From positions 1 to 64,000 of the forward strand of contig NZ_CBVI010000020.1 of assembly GCF_000513195.1 (NCBI RefSeq): a stretch of DNA of 64,000 nucleotides, in the 5' to 3' direction. This DNA is from Bacteroides timonensis. Its GTDB lineage: Bacteria > Bacteroidota > Bacteroidia > Bacteroidales > Bacteroidaceae. Shown here piece by piece: positions 51,364 to 60,178 of this stretch. Every line of letters starts with the position of its first letter. The stretch's first letter is position 1. Under the pieces are notes generated by a model. That model was given only the letters and a program-made list of their open reading frames with translations. It was not told where the DNA came from and searched no databases. The position numbers were made by a program, and so were the translations under genes.

Positions 51364-53547
51364 TTAGTTTCCCAGTTCCAATTGATTCTTTACTAAATTA
51401 TAATAAGCCCCTTGCTTGGCTATTAATGAAGCATGATTACCCACTTCAATAATTCTGCCTTTATCAAGAACTATGATTTGGTCGGCATTCTTGACGGTGC
51501 TCAAGCGATGAGCAACAATAACCACCGTCTTTCCCTGATAGAACTTATCTAAATTTTCAACGATAGAGCGTTCGTTTTGCGCATCCAACGAATTGGTCGC
51601 TTCGTCCAAAAAGATATAGTTCGGATTCTTATACACTGCACGGGCTATAAGAATGCGCTGCTTTTGGCCTTGACTTAGTCCGATGCCATCGCGTCCGATT
51701 TTTGTATTCAGTTTCAGTGGAAGCCTCATTACATAGTCTTTGATACAAGCTATCTCCATTGCATGTAACAAGCGCTCTTTGTCAATCTCACCGTCATCGA
51801 CTGCAATGTTGCGGGCGATAGATTCAGAGAATATTACACCATCCTGCATCACTACACCACAATGCCTGCGCCACCATTTCAAATTATAGGTATTCAAATT
51901 AGAATTGCCTATACATATTGAGCCGTTACTTACCCGATAATAGCCCAGCATCAGTTTAATGAGAGTGGTTTTCCCGCTACCTGAAGCTCCGACAATAGCG
52001 GTAACTTTGCCCTCGGGTATGGACATATTTACCGCATCGATAGTCTTTTTCGGATTGTGAGGGTCATACTTGAAATCCACTTGATTGAATGTTATACTTT
52101 TATTGTTTTTCGGTAATGCGCATACTGTATGAGTATCGGTCTCTTCATTCTCCATAGAATGAATTTCATTGATTCTCTCCAAGCTGATTTTGACATCCTG
52201 CAGAGCATAAAGTAAGCTCATTAGCTGTTCCACTGGACTGTTGAGTTGGCCGATAATATATTGAACGGCAAGCATCATACCCAAGGTCATTTCACCATGA
52301 ATGACTGCCGTAGCTGCCACTACTGTAATGACAATGTTCTTGACTTCATTGATAAAAATACTTCCTGCTTCTTGACCCTGCTGGAGTTTCAAGCTTTTCA
52401 TCTGTACACCGAACAAATTAGCTTGCACATCTTCCCATTCCCAACGACGGCGCTGTTCACAGTCTTGGAGTTTTATCTCTTGCATCGAAGTGATGAACTG
52501 GTAGGTCTTATTGTTGTTGTCGGCCTGTTGCTCAAACAGCATATAGTCCAAAACCTTTCTTCGTTTCAAAAAGGTGAAAATCCATGCACCGTAAACGATG
52601 TTGCCAATCAAAAAGATGCCAAATATAAGGTGATTGTATGAAAATAGCACCGCACCAAACACGATGAAGCTCAACATGGAAAAAGTAACGCTCAGAGTTT
52701 TAGTGGTCAGAAATTTCTCTACACGGCTATGGTCGTTCATGCGTTGCATGAGGTCACCCATGAGTTTCGTATCAAAGAACGACATAGGAAGTTTCAGTAG
52801 TTTGATGAAGAAATCACTTACCAAAGATATGTTGATACGCATGCTGATATGAAGCAGTAGCCATCGGCGTATGAAATCGACGGATGTTCGACCTATGGTA
52901 ATCATTAGCTGTCCCAGTAGTATGAGCCAGACGAAGCCTATATCCTGGTGTGTGATACCCACATCAACGATAGCCTGCGTCAAAAAAGGTAGTATAAGCT
53001 GTAATAAACTGGCAAGAAGCAGTCCCAAAACAATCTGTCCAAAGAACTTACGATACTGACGAAAGTATCCGAACAGAAATGCGAAAGAACGTTTCTTTTC
53101 AACCGGTTCATCAGTCCTCCGGTAAAATTCGGGAGTAGGATTCAGAAACATGGCAATACCTTTTTCTTCACCATTGGCAACTGTAGTGGTCCAATGCTCC
53201 TCAAATTCCTTGCGATAGTAAGTAAGAAGTCCTTTTCCCGGATCCGCTACATAGAATTTCTTGTTTTTCTTTATTTTGTAAAGCACCACAAAATGATTCT
53301 GATTCCAATGTAAGATACATGGAAGTTCGGCCTTGGATAGCTGTTCAATGGTGACTTTTCCACATTGAGTATGAAACCCCAGCTTTCCTGCAGCCTCATT
53401 AATACCCAATAAAGAAACACCTTCAGTTGTGGCAAAGCAATAATGTGAAAGAGCTTCTATCGAATACTCTTTCCCATAATAACTGCATACCATCTGAAGA
53501 CAGGTTATGCCACATTGCATACTATCATGTTGCTTTATAAATTTCAT
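51364..53547 (-). CDS. Peptidase-containing ABC exporter (C39 peptidase, membrane domain, ATPase)
   Basis: 727 residues. The C39 peptidase domain (1-130) has Cys12 in MQCGITCLQM, His85 in WNQNHFVVLY and Asp102 in VADPGKGLL, the complete catalytic triad for cutting behind Gly-Gly. Six membrane helices span about 165-440. The ATPase (about 490-720) shows GASGSGKTTLIK, GLSQGQKQRILIARA, YIFLDEATNSLD and the switch His in VAHRLSTV. It should cleave the leaders of the precursors at 57075 and 57390 and export their cores. Operon partners: short HlyD downstream, outer-membrane barrel and radical SAM enzyme upstream. Confidence 0.95.
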   Translation of the reverse strand: MKFIKQHDSMQCGITCLQMVCSYYGKEYSIEALSHYCFATTEGVSLLGINEAAGKLGFHTQCGKVTIEQLSKAELPCILHWNQNHFVVLYKIKKNKKFYVADPGKGLLTYYRKEFEEHWTTTVANGEEKGIAMFLNPTPEFYRRTDEPVEKKRSFAFLFGYFRQYRKFFGQIVLGLLLASLLQLILPFLTQAIVDVGITHQDIGFVWLILLGQLMITIGRTSVDFIRRWLLLHISMRINISLVSDFFIKLLKLPMSFFDTKLMGDLMQRMNDHSRVEKFLTTKTLSVTFSMLSFIVFGAVLFSYNHLIFGIFLIGNIVYGAWIFTFLKRRKVLDYMLFEQQADNNNKTYQFITSMQEIKLQDCEQRRRWEWEDVQANLFGVQMKSLKLQQGQEAGSIFINEVKNIVITVVAATAVIHGEMTLGMMLAVQYIIGQLNSPVEQLMSLLYALQDVKISLERINEIHSMENEETDTHTVCALPKNNKSITFNQVDFKYDPHNPKKTIDAVNMSIPEGKVTAIVGASGSGKTTLIKLMLGYYRVSNGSICIGNSNLNTYNLKWWRRHCGVVMQDGVIFSESIARNIAVDDGEIDKERLLHAMEIACIKDYVMRLPLKLNTKIGRDGIGLSQGQKQRILIARAVYKNPNYIFLDEATNSLDAQNERSIVENLDKFYQGKTVVIVAHRLSTVKNADQIIVLDKGRIIEVGNHASLIAKQGAYYNLVKNQLELGN

Positions 53548-53604
53548 TTTACAATCATTTTTATAATATCCAGCAACAACAGAAATATCGCATATTCTTG
53601 GACA

Positions 53605-55656
53605 TTAGTTTTTTTCCGACTCACTCTTATTACGATTTCTGGGCTTTGATATATGTCCTTTGCCGATATTATATCTCAAATTTACTTGCATTAATGTATT
53701 GTTCACCCTGTCGTTTTCCCAGGAAGTGAATTGAAAGCCTTGAGTATCAATAGCCGTGTACATACGCTTTGAAATAGCATTTGTCGGTATTGAAAATGCA
53801 ATCGAGAGTGAAAGTTTGTCTTTCAGCAGCGATGTCATCGCCCCCAACATGAATTTTTCATCCTGACTATACTGTTTGCCTTGCAATAACGGCATTTTAT
53901 CATGGCGCAGGAAATAACCTGTCATCAAACTTAAATGTCGCCATCCTCTCCACACGACCATCGCATCTAAATACCATGTGCGCCCCTTGTGCCATACGCT
54001 TTCGTTTTGTTTTCGTTTATACCATTGATAATTTGCGGTGAGGTTTAATTCAATATCATGTGGCATTTTATATTCACCGTTAATACCCGTATATTGATGA
54101 AAATACTCACTGCCTGCCAGTGTTTCTACAATTTGGTTATCTTCAATATTGTACCAAGGAGTAATGTCATTTGAGGAATGCTTTAGCATATACGTGAGCT
54201 GAATAATTTTATTTAAATTTATTCTGTACTCCATATAGTGCATTATCCTTGCCCGTAAATCGGGATTTCCCTTATGCCATAAAATCGGGTTCTTCCTGTA
54301 TGCAACAGTCGACAATTGATCGAGGTTAGGATATTGTACATCACAAAAATAGTTTGCGGTAAGAGAAAGCAGGTGTATGGGTTGCCAAAAGAATTTAGCC
54401 ATTGGCATCCATGAACAATGTCCGTCGGATATGGACGCGTTCTTTTCGTTTACGAATAATAGATTACTTCCCACTATGAAGTTCATATTCTGTGTCGGAT
54501 TTACCAATACAGAGAAATAAGCGTTTTGGCGGTGTTCGGATGTTTTAAATAATTCACTATGGGTCAATCGGTCTTTATTCTGATATTCATTTCTTGTGAA
54601 AGTGTAACCGATGGTGCTACGAAAGACATCACTCCAGATATAATTTGCATCTACATTGTAATTCCAATAATATTTCTTTCCTTGATAGAACAAATCCGTT
54701 CTATCGGAATATCGAGAATAGAAGTTATCTTCCGAAACTTTGTAATAGTTAAAAGTTAAATCGCTGGACACAGTGAATCGAGGACCTATCGAGCCGCGAT
54801 AAAAAAGTCCGGTAGTAGTGTTAATTGCTTTATAGTCGGCAATATTGCTCAACAGAGGAAGAGACGATGGATCCTTAAAGTCCTCATGATTTGAGTTCTT
54901 TTTCCCTTCCATCCAGGTTTGCAGTGAGATTACATGCTTGGGAGCGATTTTATAATCAGCGCCTACGCTAAGATTTAACTGGGTGTCAGTGTCACTATAA
55001 TTGGGCTGATGATAATCCTCCGTAGCTGTTTGCTCGTTTGCTATATCATTATAAATATATTCATGGGCTGTAGCTTTGAACATCTTTTTATGCATCATAC
55101 CTATTTCGCCATAGAGATTCCAACGGTTTAAAGTATAAGTTATATTTGTACCAATGTCTGTATTATTAGAGTTGCGGTTTCGAAATGAAAGTAAGTTTCT
55201 CGCATGAACGCCATAATCATATCCAACATAGGTTTCATGTAGAATTATATTCAGTATAATGGGGATATCACCATATTTCCCTTTTGGGTATCTGAGCACT
55301 TCCACCTTTTTGATGCGTTTAGGATTAAGGCTGCGTGCGGATTCCGTGCTTACATCACGTCCGTCAATCATTAACGGTATATTACGATTTTCACCGATCT
55401 TGACTTCATCCGACACCCAATCCACCGTTATCCCTTGTAATTTATCAAAAAGTTGCAGTCCGTTTTTTGTTCCCTTTCGCAAAGAGTCTGTTATTATGTA
55501 TGTTTCCGATACGGCATTTCTCTTCAATAAATCAGCTTTCACCACCACTTCCGATGTCGTAATTGATTTCTCCGGTTCAATGTCTTGCGAAAAAGCCATA
55601 TTGGGAATTGCAATCATCATCGCTAAGAAAACTTTATGCTTTTTGTCTATTTTCAT
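53605..55656 (-). CDS. TonB-dependent-receptor-like outer-membrane beta-barrel protein
   Basis: 683 residues with a signal peptide (VFLAMMIAIPNMAFSQ). A plug-like segment (KADLLKRNAVSETYIITD; LFDKLQGITVDWVSDEVKIG; NPKRIKKVEVLRYPKGKYGD) is followed by about 500 residues of alternating barrel strands. It lacks the N-terminal regulatory-like domain of SusC proteins. Its start overlaps the end of the radical SAM gene by 23 bases, so the two are translationally coupled. A role in getting the peptide across the outer membrane, or in taking up or recognising it, is inferred from this position. The C-terminus (SKPRNRNKSESEKN) is charged and does not look like a standard barrel end. Confidence 0.8.
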   Translation of the reverse strand: MKIDKKHKVFLAMMIAIPNMAFSQDIEPEKSITTSEVVVKADLLKRNAVSETYIITDSLRKGTKNGLQLFDKLQGITVDWVSDEVKIGENRNIPLMIDGRDVSTESARSLNPKRIKKVEVLRYPKGKYGDIPIILNIILHETYVGYDYGVHARNLLSFRNRNSNNTDIGTNITYTLNRWNLYGEIGMMHKKMFKATAHEYIYNDIANEQTATEDYHQPNYSDTDTQLNLSVGADYKIAPKHVISLQTWMEGKKNSNHEDFKDPSSLPLLSNIADYKAINTTTGLFYRGSIGPRFTVSSDLTFNYYKVSEDNFYSRYSDRTDLFYQGKKYYWNYNVDANYIWSDVFRSTIGYTFTRNEYQNKDRLTHSELFKTSEHRQNAYFSVLVNPTQNMNFIVGSNLLFVNEKNASISDGHCSWMPMAKFFWQPIHLLSLTANYFCDVQYPNLDQLSTVAYRKNPILWHKGNPDLRARIMHYMEYRINLNKIIQLTYMLKHSSNDITPWYNIEDNQIVETLAGSEYFHQYTGINGEYKMPHDIELNLTANYQWYKRKQNESVWHKGRTWYLDAMVVWRGWRHLSLMTGYFLRHDKMPLLQGKQYSQDEKFMLGAMTSLLKDKLSLSIAFSIPTNAISKRMYTAIDTQGFQFTSWENDRVNNTLMQVNLRYNIGKGHISKPRNRNKSESEKN

Positions 55657-56959
55657 AGTCCTTCTTAATTTTCTTGTTGTTTAAAACTCTCCAACAATAA
55701 TCCTGGATACGATTCTCAAAAATAGAATAATCTTCGCAATGTCCACATACAATTTTACCATTGTGCTCATTTATTCTATCTTCTCTGAGTACAGGACATC
55801 CACAATAACAGAGTGGATAGTATAGACATTGACTACATACGCAGTTCTCATCAAACAAATCATAGTCTTGGAAAATAGGCTTTTCTTTCCAGACGATATT
55901 ACCGTCAGAATCCAAATGGCCTCTTAAATCATCTATTGCACGTTTATCACATTTTTCGACTCCTCCGTTGTAAAAAAACATGTTATAATGTTGCTTCTCA
56001 ACATAACACATGGAAAATACATGTTCAGTGGATAACTCAAAGCCACATAAGACAAGCTTCTCTTGTAGTTTACTCAATAGCTCTATTTTTACAGTCTCTT
56101 CTTTTATTTGCCAAACTTTTTGAAGGTCAACTTTGATTCTTCTTCTATATTCTATTGGGATATACTTACATATATCATTTAATAAATCAGGACTTTTTAA
56201 TGTTGCTAACGTATAATTTAATCTTAAGACTATCTGAGCATTGCTATTAATTTGGAGCAATTTGACAATGTTAGTTAAAACCAGACAAAATGAGTTGTCA
56301 CTATTTTTATCATGTTTGTTTAAATTATGATTTTTCTCATCACCATCAATGGCTATCTGGTAGTAATTGATATCATTGCGTGCAAGCATTTTTATATTGT
56401 CGGAATTTAGCAAAGCTCCATTTGTTGTAATGGAAGCACTGAACTCTATATGCTTATCTGCACAGAAAAGCCGTAACTCTTTGCTTACAGCATCTATAAT
56501 TTCGGGTTGGGTCAATGGTTCGCCACCAAACCAGGATAATACATAAGACTCTATCGCATTTTCAAGTAAATATTTCTTAATGTGTTTTACTATCAGTCTG
56601 ATTTTTTCCAGATTCAGTTTTATAGGTTCGTGCTTTTGAATACAGTACCAGCAATTGTAATTACATTCATATGTGGGAAGTATGGTGGTTTTATACTCTT
56701 TAGATTGTATGAATTTGTTTCTGATATCAATCAGATATTTACGTTCATCTTCTTGGTCTTCCACGATAAGCCCCATCGTTTTAAGGATGTTTATAAGTGA
56801 TTTATGGGAATCATTATAAGAGTCGGGTGATTGTAATACTTGTATAAAAGAGTTTACAGCATCATTGTTGATAACCAGAAATTCTTTGTTTATGCCATTG
56901 AATAATACTGTACGTTCAGTATCCAATGGAACAATATATAGGTATTTGTTTGCTCTCAT
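55634..56959 (-). CDS. Radical SAM/SPASM peptide maturase
   Basis: 441 residues. A small N-terminal region (about 1-85) may bind the precursor leader. The radical SAM core has YECNYNCWYCIQ (Cys99, Cys103, Cys106, the CxxxCxxC iron-sulfur ligand set) and SWFGGEPLTQPEIID. A Cys-rich SPASM-type C-terminus follows (CVCSQCLYYPLCYCGCPVL, then CGHC) for auxiliary clusters. Such enzymes install thioether or carbon-carbon links in RiPP precursors. The precursor gene at 57075-57248, with its repeated Cys, lies just upstream, separated by a hairpin. Enzyme class is firm; the reaction and target residues are unknown. Confidence 0.92.
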   Translation of the reverse strand: MRANKYLYIVPLDTERTVLFNGINKEFLVINNDAVNSFIQVLQSPDSYNDSHKSLINILKTMGLIVEDQEDERKYLIDIRNKFIQSKEYKTTILPTYECNYNCWYCIQKHEPIKLNLEKIRLIVKHIKKYLLENAIESYVLSWFGGEPLTQPEIIDAVSKELRLFCADKHIEFSASITTNGALLNSDNIKMLARNDINYYQIAIDGDEKNHNLNKHDKNSDNSFCLVLTNIVKLLQINSNAQIVLRLNYTLATLKSPDLLNDICKYIPIEYRRRIKVDLQKVWQIKEETVKIELLSKLQEKLVLCGFELSTEHVFSMCYVEKQHYNMFFYNGGVEKCDKRAIDDLRGHLDSDGNIVWKEKPIFQDYDLFDENCVCSQCLYYPLCYCGCPVLREDRINEHNGKIVCGHCEDYSIFENRIQDYCWRVLNNKKIKKDYENRQKA

Positions 56960-56975
56960 ATATATATTATTAGCT

Positions 56976-57007
56976 ATGCACGAATCTTATAATAAGGATT
57001 CGTGCAT
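56976..57007 (-). terminator. Hairpin between the precursor gene and the radical SAM gene
   Basis: An 11-bp perfect stem (56976-56986 and 56997-57007), extended by a few imperfect pairs. It lies between the precursor stop at 57075 and the enzyme start at 56959. It may act as a partial terminator, giving more precursor than enzyme transcript. Confidence 0.6.
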
Positions 57008-57074
57008 ATTAAGTTTAGAAATATGATGATTTGAACAAGCCCTCAATAGTGAGAACCTCCACATCATTTAACTC

Positions 57075-57248
57075 CTAACTGCAAAACCATGTACATTTGT
57101 CGCACTTGTCACATTTGTTACATTTGTCAGAGTTAGCGTCGGGTTGCTGGATTTCTTCAAAATCTTCATAAGATCCACCCAATACGTTTATCATTTCTTC
57201 TTCGCTTAGAATAGAAGAAGGAGTGATTTCAAAATGTTTAATATTCAT
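57075..57248 (-). CDS. Radical SAM RiPP precursor with repeated Lys-Cys core, 57 residues
   Basis: The leader MNIKHFEITPSSILSEEEMI is followed by NVLGG. The core begins SYEDFEEIQQPDANSD and ends KCNKCDKCDKCTWFCS. Five Cys occur, four of them in a perfect 3-residue period (KC-x-KC-x-KC-x-KC). The GG leader fits the C39 exporter at 51364, and the neighbouring radical SAM/SPASM enzyme makes Cys-based modification likely. The core could also bind metal. The gene is too short for ordinary gene finders and is supported by leader, position and composition. Confidence 0.8.
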   Translation of the reverse strand: MNIKHFEITPSSILSEEEMINVLGGSYEDFEEIQQPDANSDKCNKCDKCDKCTWFCS

Positions 57249-57389
57249 GCTACCTAATATTAATTGTTACCTACTATTTAGCGTATTGGCTTTCGCTCCT
57301 CATATTTTATACAGTTGAGGCCTGTATTATTTAGTCGGACTATCGCGATTCGTCCGAATGAATAATCGTTGATGTAAATGGATATAAGA
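57249..57389. other. Spacer between the two precursor genes
   Basis: No convincing gene. It holds small hairpin-forming pieces (GTCGGAC 57334-57340 against GTCCGA 57352-57357, and TACAG/CTGTA around 57310-57326). The 65-codon frame on the minus strand at 57278-57475 reads through the second precursor in another frame and has no leader. Confidence 0.4.
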
Positions 57390-57530
57390 TTAATCGTCTT
57401 CTCCAAGATTGAGGTCTTCAATATATATCCATTCTCCTTTGATATATACCCACTCTCCACATGAGTGTTCGCCACCTTTTACTTGTAGCATCTCATTTTT
57501 TGATAACTTTTCTAATTCCATAGTCTTCAT
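57390..57530 (-). CDS. Double-glycine precursor with paired-Trp WVYIKGEW core, 46 residues
   Basis: Leader MKTMELEKLSKNEMLQVKGG; core EHSCGEWVYIKGEWIYIEDL ending NLGEDD. The core has a near-repeat (GEWVYIK/GEWIYIE) and one Cys. It is similar to KWVLVNGEWIMV in the locus-1 precursor at 6670-6816. The start at 57530 lies 18 bases from the -7 element at 57548-57555. First gene of the radical SAM operon; the Trp/Tyr pairs could be substrates for crosslinking by the radical SAM enzyme, but this is speculation. Confidence 0.75.
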   Translation of the reverse strand: MKTMELEKLSKNEMLQVKGGEHSCGEWVYIKGEWIYIEDLNLGEDD

Positions 57531-57547
57531 ATTTGTTTTTGATGCTA

Positions 57548-57604
57548 CAAAGTAAATGCTTTTTTATCAAAGGGTTTATAATAAAAACATAATCATTTTA
57601 TAAT
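57548..57604 (-). promoter_or_regulatory. Locus-2 peptide promoter: -7 element plus three 11-bp-phased ATAAT boxes
   Basis: On the minus strand, TTACTTTG (one mismatch to TAnnTTTG) covers 57548-57555. ATAAT (plus-strand reading) starts at 57578, 57589 and 57600: three boxes in 11-base steps, the first 30 bases from the start of the -7 element. This is the same geometry as the locus-1 promoters with a different box sequence, matching the presence of a separate regulator (59046-59714). The divergent kinase gene has TATCTTTG at 57624-57631. Confidence 0.65.
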
Positions 57605-57652
57605 AATTCATTCTCGTTTTGATTATCTTTGTGCCGGATTATGCGCTAATAG

Positions 57653-59038
57653 ATGAGGAAGTATTGTTATATAACTGTTGTTGCTGCACTGTCAATCGCT
57701 TGTTTACAAGCGATTTCTCTGAAAAGTTTATATAATCATTATATTGATGAGTATATAATCAAGATAGACAATGCGGTGCATATAGCATTGGATAAGGAGC
57801 TGTATTTGCGTTCGTTAGAGAGACAAGGGAAATCTCCTCAGGATCAACAGTATTTGTATGCAAAACCTGCTTCGGAGATGTCTCCGGAAGAAATGGATAG
57901 TTTAAGGAAGCGATCTATAACCGGTGATACCTTGAATATTGATGCCGCAAGGGAGAAGGGGATTGGAAAAACAGCGGGAGAAGTCATTTTTCAAATTAGA
58001 CAAGACCTGGCACTAAAAAGGGGCTTTCCTATAGATGTTCAGGTTTTAGACAGTCTATTTATTGGTGCTTTGGGAGCCGCCCCTTTTCGTGCGATTATTT
58101 TGTCTGATAAAGATAAACTTATAGCCGCTTCTGCCGGAAACTTGAATTCTGAAAAATATGATTATGTTTCAGAACTTTATCCGATAGGAACTAAAGGCTT
58201 GCAATATTTGCAGGTGAAGGTGTATATCCCGATGTCTTCTTTTATCGAACTGCATATTTGGACACTTGCCCTCTCAGCTTGCTTTATGCTGATGGCGTTA
58301 TTCTCCCTAATTTATCAGCTAATTGTGATACGACGCAAGGATGAACAACTTCGTAAGCGTGAAGAAAGTATAAACGGTACGATACACGACCTGAAAGCTC
58401 CGCTGAACAGTGTAGTAGCCATGCTGAGTTGGTTTAAGATGAACGAAACTGACTCAAAAAAGAAAGGGTATATTGAGGTTAGTCAGTCAGGAATTAAACA
58501 TTTGGTCTGCAATATCGAATCAATGCTGGTGGTGGCGCGAAGAGACAGAAAGAAGATCATATTGAATAAAACAGATATTGATGTTCCTGAGTTGGCGGAG
58601 TTAGTAAAGAAAGAATTGGATATACTTTATAAAGATAAGCCTCATAGCATAGAAATTGTCAATGAACTGACAAAGGATTTTCGGATATCAGCAGATGAGC
58701 TGTATATAGAGAATGTAATCAGAAACTTGATAGAGAATGCGCTTAAATATTCTGATGATGGGGTAGTGGTTACAGTGTCGTTGTCCATTCAGGAAGGGAT
58801 GTTGCAGGTTGCCGTAAAGGATAATGGCTGGGGTATTGCACCCTGCTATCAGAAGGACTTGTTCAAGCAGTTTTATCAGGTTCCCCGAAACAAGGTATGC
58901 ACTCAGAAAGGTTATGGTATAGGACTAACGCAAGCAAAATATATAATTAACGAACATGGAGGAGATATAAAGGTAAAGAGTGCTGAGGAGGAAGGCAGCA
59001 TATTTACGTTTACTATTCCTTTTACCAAAATGAAATGA
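57653..59038 (+). CDS. Membrane sensor histidine kinase of the radical SAM peptide locus
   Basis: 461 residues: an N-terminal helix, a periplasmic sensor of about 170 residues (with a conserved-looking KIDNAVHIALDKEL start), a second helix (about 200-222, LSACFMLMALFSLIYQLIVI), HisKA with TIHDLKAPLNSVVAML (His245) and HATPase (NLIENALKYS, DNGWGIA, YGIGLTQAKYI). It is divergent from the precursor genes and followed 7 bases later by its regulator. The overall plan matches the frameshifted kinase at 6947-8252. It may sense the exported peptide or envelope state. Confidence 0.92.
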   Translation: MRKYCYITVVAALSIACLQAISLKSLYNHYIDEYIIKIDNAVHIALDKELYLRSLERQGKSPQDQQYLYAKPASEMSPEEMDSLRKRSITGDTLNIDAAREKGIGKTAGEVIFQIRQDLALKRGFPIDVQVLDSLFIGALGAAPFRAIILSDKDKLIAASAGNLNSEKYDYVSELYPIGTKGLQYLQVKVYIPMSSFIELHIWTLALSACFMLMALFSLIYQLIVIRRKDEQLRKREESINGTIHDLKAPLNSVVAMLSWFKMNETDSKKKGYIEVSQSGIKHLVCNIESMLVVARRDRKKIILNKTDIDVPELAELVKKELDILYKDKPHSIEIVNELTKDFRISADELYIENVIRNLIENALKYSDDGVVVTVSLSIQEGMLQVAVKDNGWGIAPCYQKDLFKQFYQVPRNKVCTQKGYGIGLTQAKYIINEHGGDIKVKSAEEEGSIFTFTIPFTKMK

Positions 59039-59045
59039 CGTAGCT

Positions 59046-59714
59046 ATGGATAAGATTAAGGTGCTGTTTGTAGATGACGACGTGGCATTAGGAAATATAG
59101 TCACAATGGCTCTGGAGGATTCCGGATATGAGGTACATTATCAAACCTCTTTGACTGCTATCAAGCCTGTTATTCAGGAACTTACTCCTGATATTATTGT
59201 GCTCGATGTGGAAATAGGGAATAAAAACGGGATTGATATTACTCCCGAATTAAAGATAATCGCACCGGAAATCCCAATTCTGTTCGTTTCTTCCCATATA
59301 GATGCCTCTGAGGTTGTCAGGGCATTGAATGCCGGCGGAGTGGCCTATCTGAAAAAGCCTTTTGAAATTGAAGAATTGATAGCTTATATAAGCAGGCATA
59401 CGGTTACTTTCCATACAAAGCCTATGCGGATCGGGAGGTTTACTTTGAACGCTGAAGATAATCTTTTGATGAAAGGGGAGGAAGTGGCAAGGAAGCTTAG
59501 CGCTTTTGAGAGTAAACTATTGAAACTCCTGATGTTGAACATGGATAAGGTCGTAACCCGCGAACAGATAGAGCAGGAATTGTGGGTAGACGGTTATGGT
59601 AATGAGCAAAGCATTAATAACTATATCGCTAAGCTCCGCAAATATTTATCGGAAGATGAATCGCTGGAGCTAATGACTATTCCTAAAGTGGGGTATAGGC
59701 TTTCACAGGGATGA
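59046..59714 (+). CDS. OmpR/PhoB-family response regulator of the radical SAM peptide locus
   Basis: 222 residues: receiver domain with VDDD at 9-12, phosphoacceptor Asp54 in IIVLDVEIGN and the Lys of YLKKPFE; winged helix (about 125-222; RKLSAFESKLLKLLMLNMDK, SINNYIAKLRKYLSEDES, TIPKVGYRL). It is the partner of the kinase just upstream and the natural candidate for binding the 11-bp-phased ATAAT boxes at 57578-57604, thereby controlling the precursor/radical SAM/exporter operon. Confidence 0.92.
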   Translation: MDKIKVLFVDDDVALGNIVTMALEDSGYEVHYQTSLTAIKPVIQELTPDIIVLDVEIGNKNGIDITPELKIIAPEIPILFVSSHIDASEVVRALNAGGVAYLKKPFEIEELIAYISRHTVTFHTKPMRIGRFTLNAEDNLLMKGEEVARKLSAFESKLLKLLMLNMDKVVTREQIEQELWVDGYGNEQSINNYIAKLRKYLSEDESLELMTIPKVGYRLSQG

Positions 59715-60178
59715 GGCCGTTAATCTGTCATTCTGACACTTTGTATTTTCTGTTGGCTGAGAATGCGTTATATCTGTTCTGATGTCCATGAGCATGAAAG
59801 CATGCGAAGAAAAACTCGCAAAGTTCAGGCTGATAGCTCGATATCGAAATACTTACACTTCTTATAGATTGAAATATGCCCTGAAAAGTACGCTTATAAG
59901 TCTTACTCATGACGCAAATAAGTGTTTTACTTGCAAGTAGTAACCATATTACCTATAGGTAGTAACCCTTTTACCTATAAGTAGTAACCATATTACCTAT
60001 AAGTAGTAACCCTTTTTTGCATAAATAGCCTTGGGATGCGGAAGAATATACGGAAATGTTGTATTCTTATTCTTTATTTATTCGTGGAAAACTCTGGAAT
60101 GCAATTTTACAAAAAGACGCGTGTTGGATTAATCGGGCATATAGTGCCAATCTGATATGGAAAATCGTGAATCGCCAA
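59715..60178. other. Intergenic region behind the peptide locus
   Basis: No convincing gene; the open frames on both strands have no recognisable protein features. The 22-bp tandem repeat at 59935-60018 is the only clear structure. Confidence 0.5.
59935..60018. repeat. 22-bp tandem repeat, nearly four copies
   Basis: Units start at 59935, 59957, 59979 and 60001 with consensus (A)RGTAGTAACC-MWTWTT-ACCTAT. Copies 1 and 3 are identical, and copies 2 and 4 share CCTTTT in the middle, so the array alternates. The 22-bp period equals two helical turns, and each junction forms a short palindrome (ACCTATAGGT in copy 1/2). Confidence 0.85.

Noticed and set aside
57249..57389. Possible small RNA from short hairpins
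   Set aside because: The stems are only five to seven base pairs, and no promoter or terminator pair could be assigned.
57278..57475. 65-codon frame on the minus strand
   Set aside because: It overlaps the better-supported GG precursor at 57390-57530 in another frame, and its sequence shows no leader or family features.
59935..60018. Possible CRISPR array
   Set aside because: The 22-bp units are directly contiguous without unique spacers and no cas genes are present.
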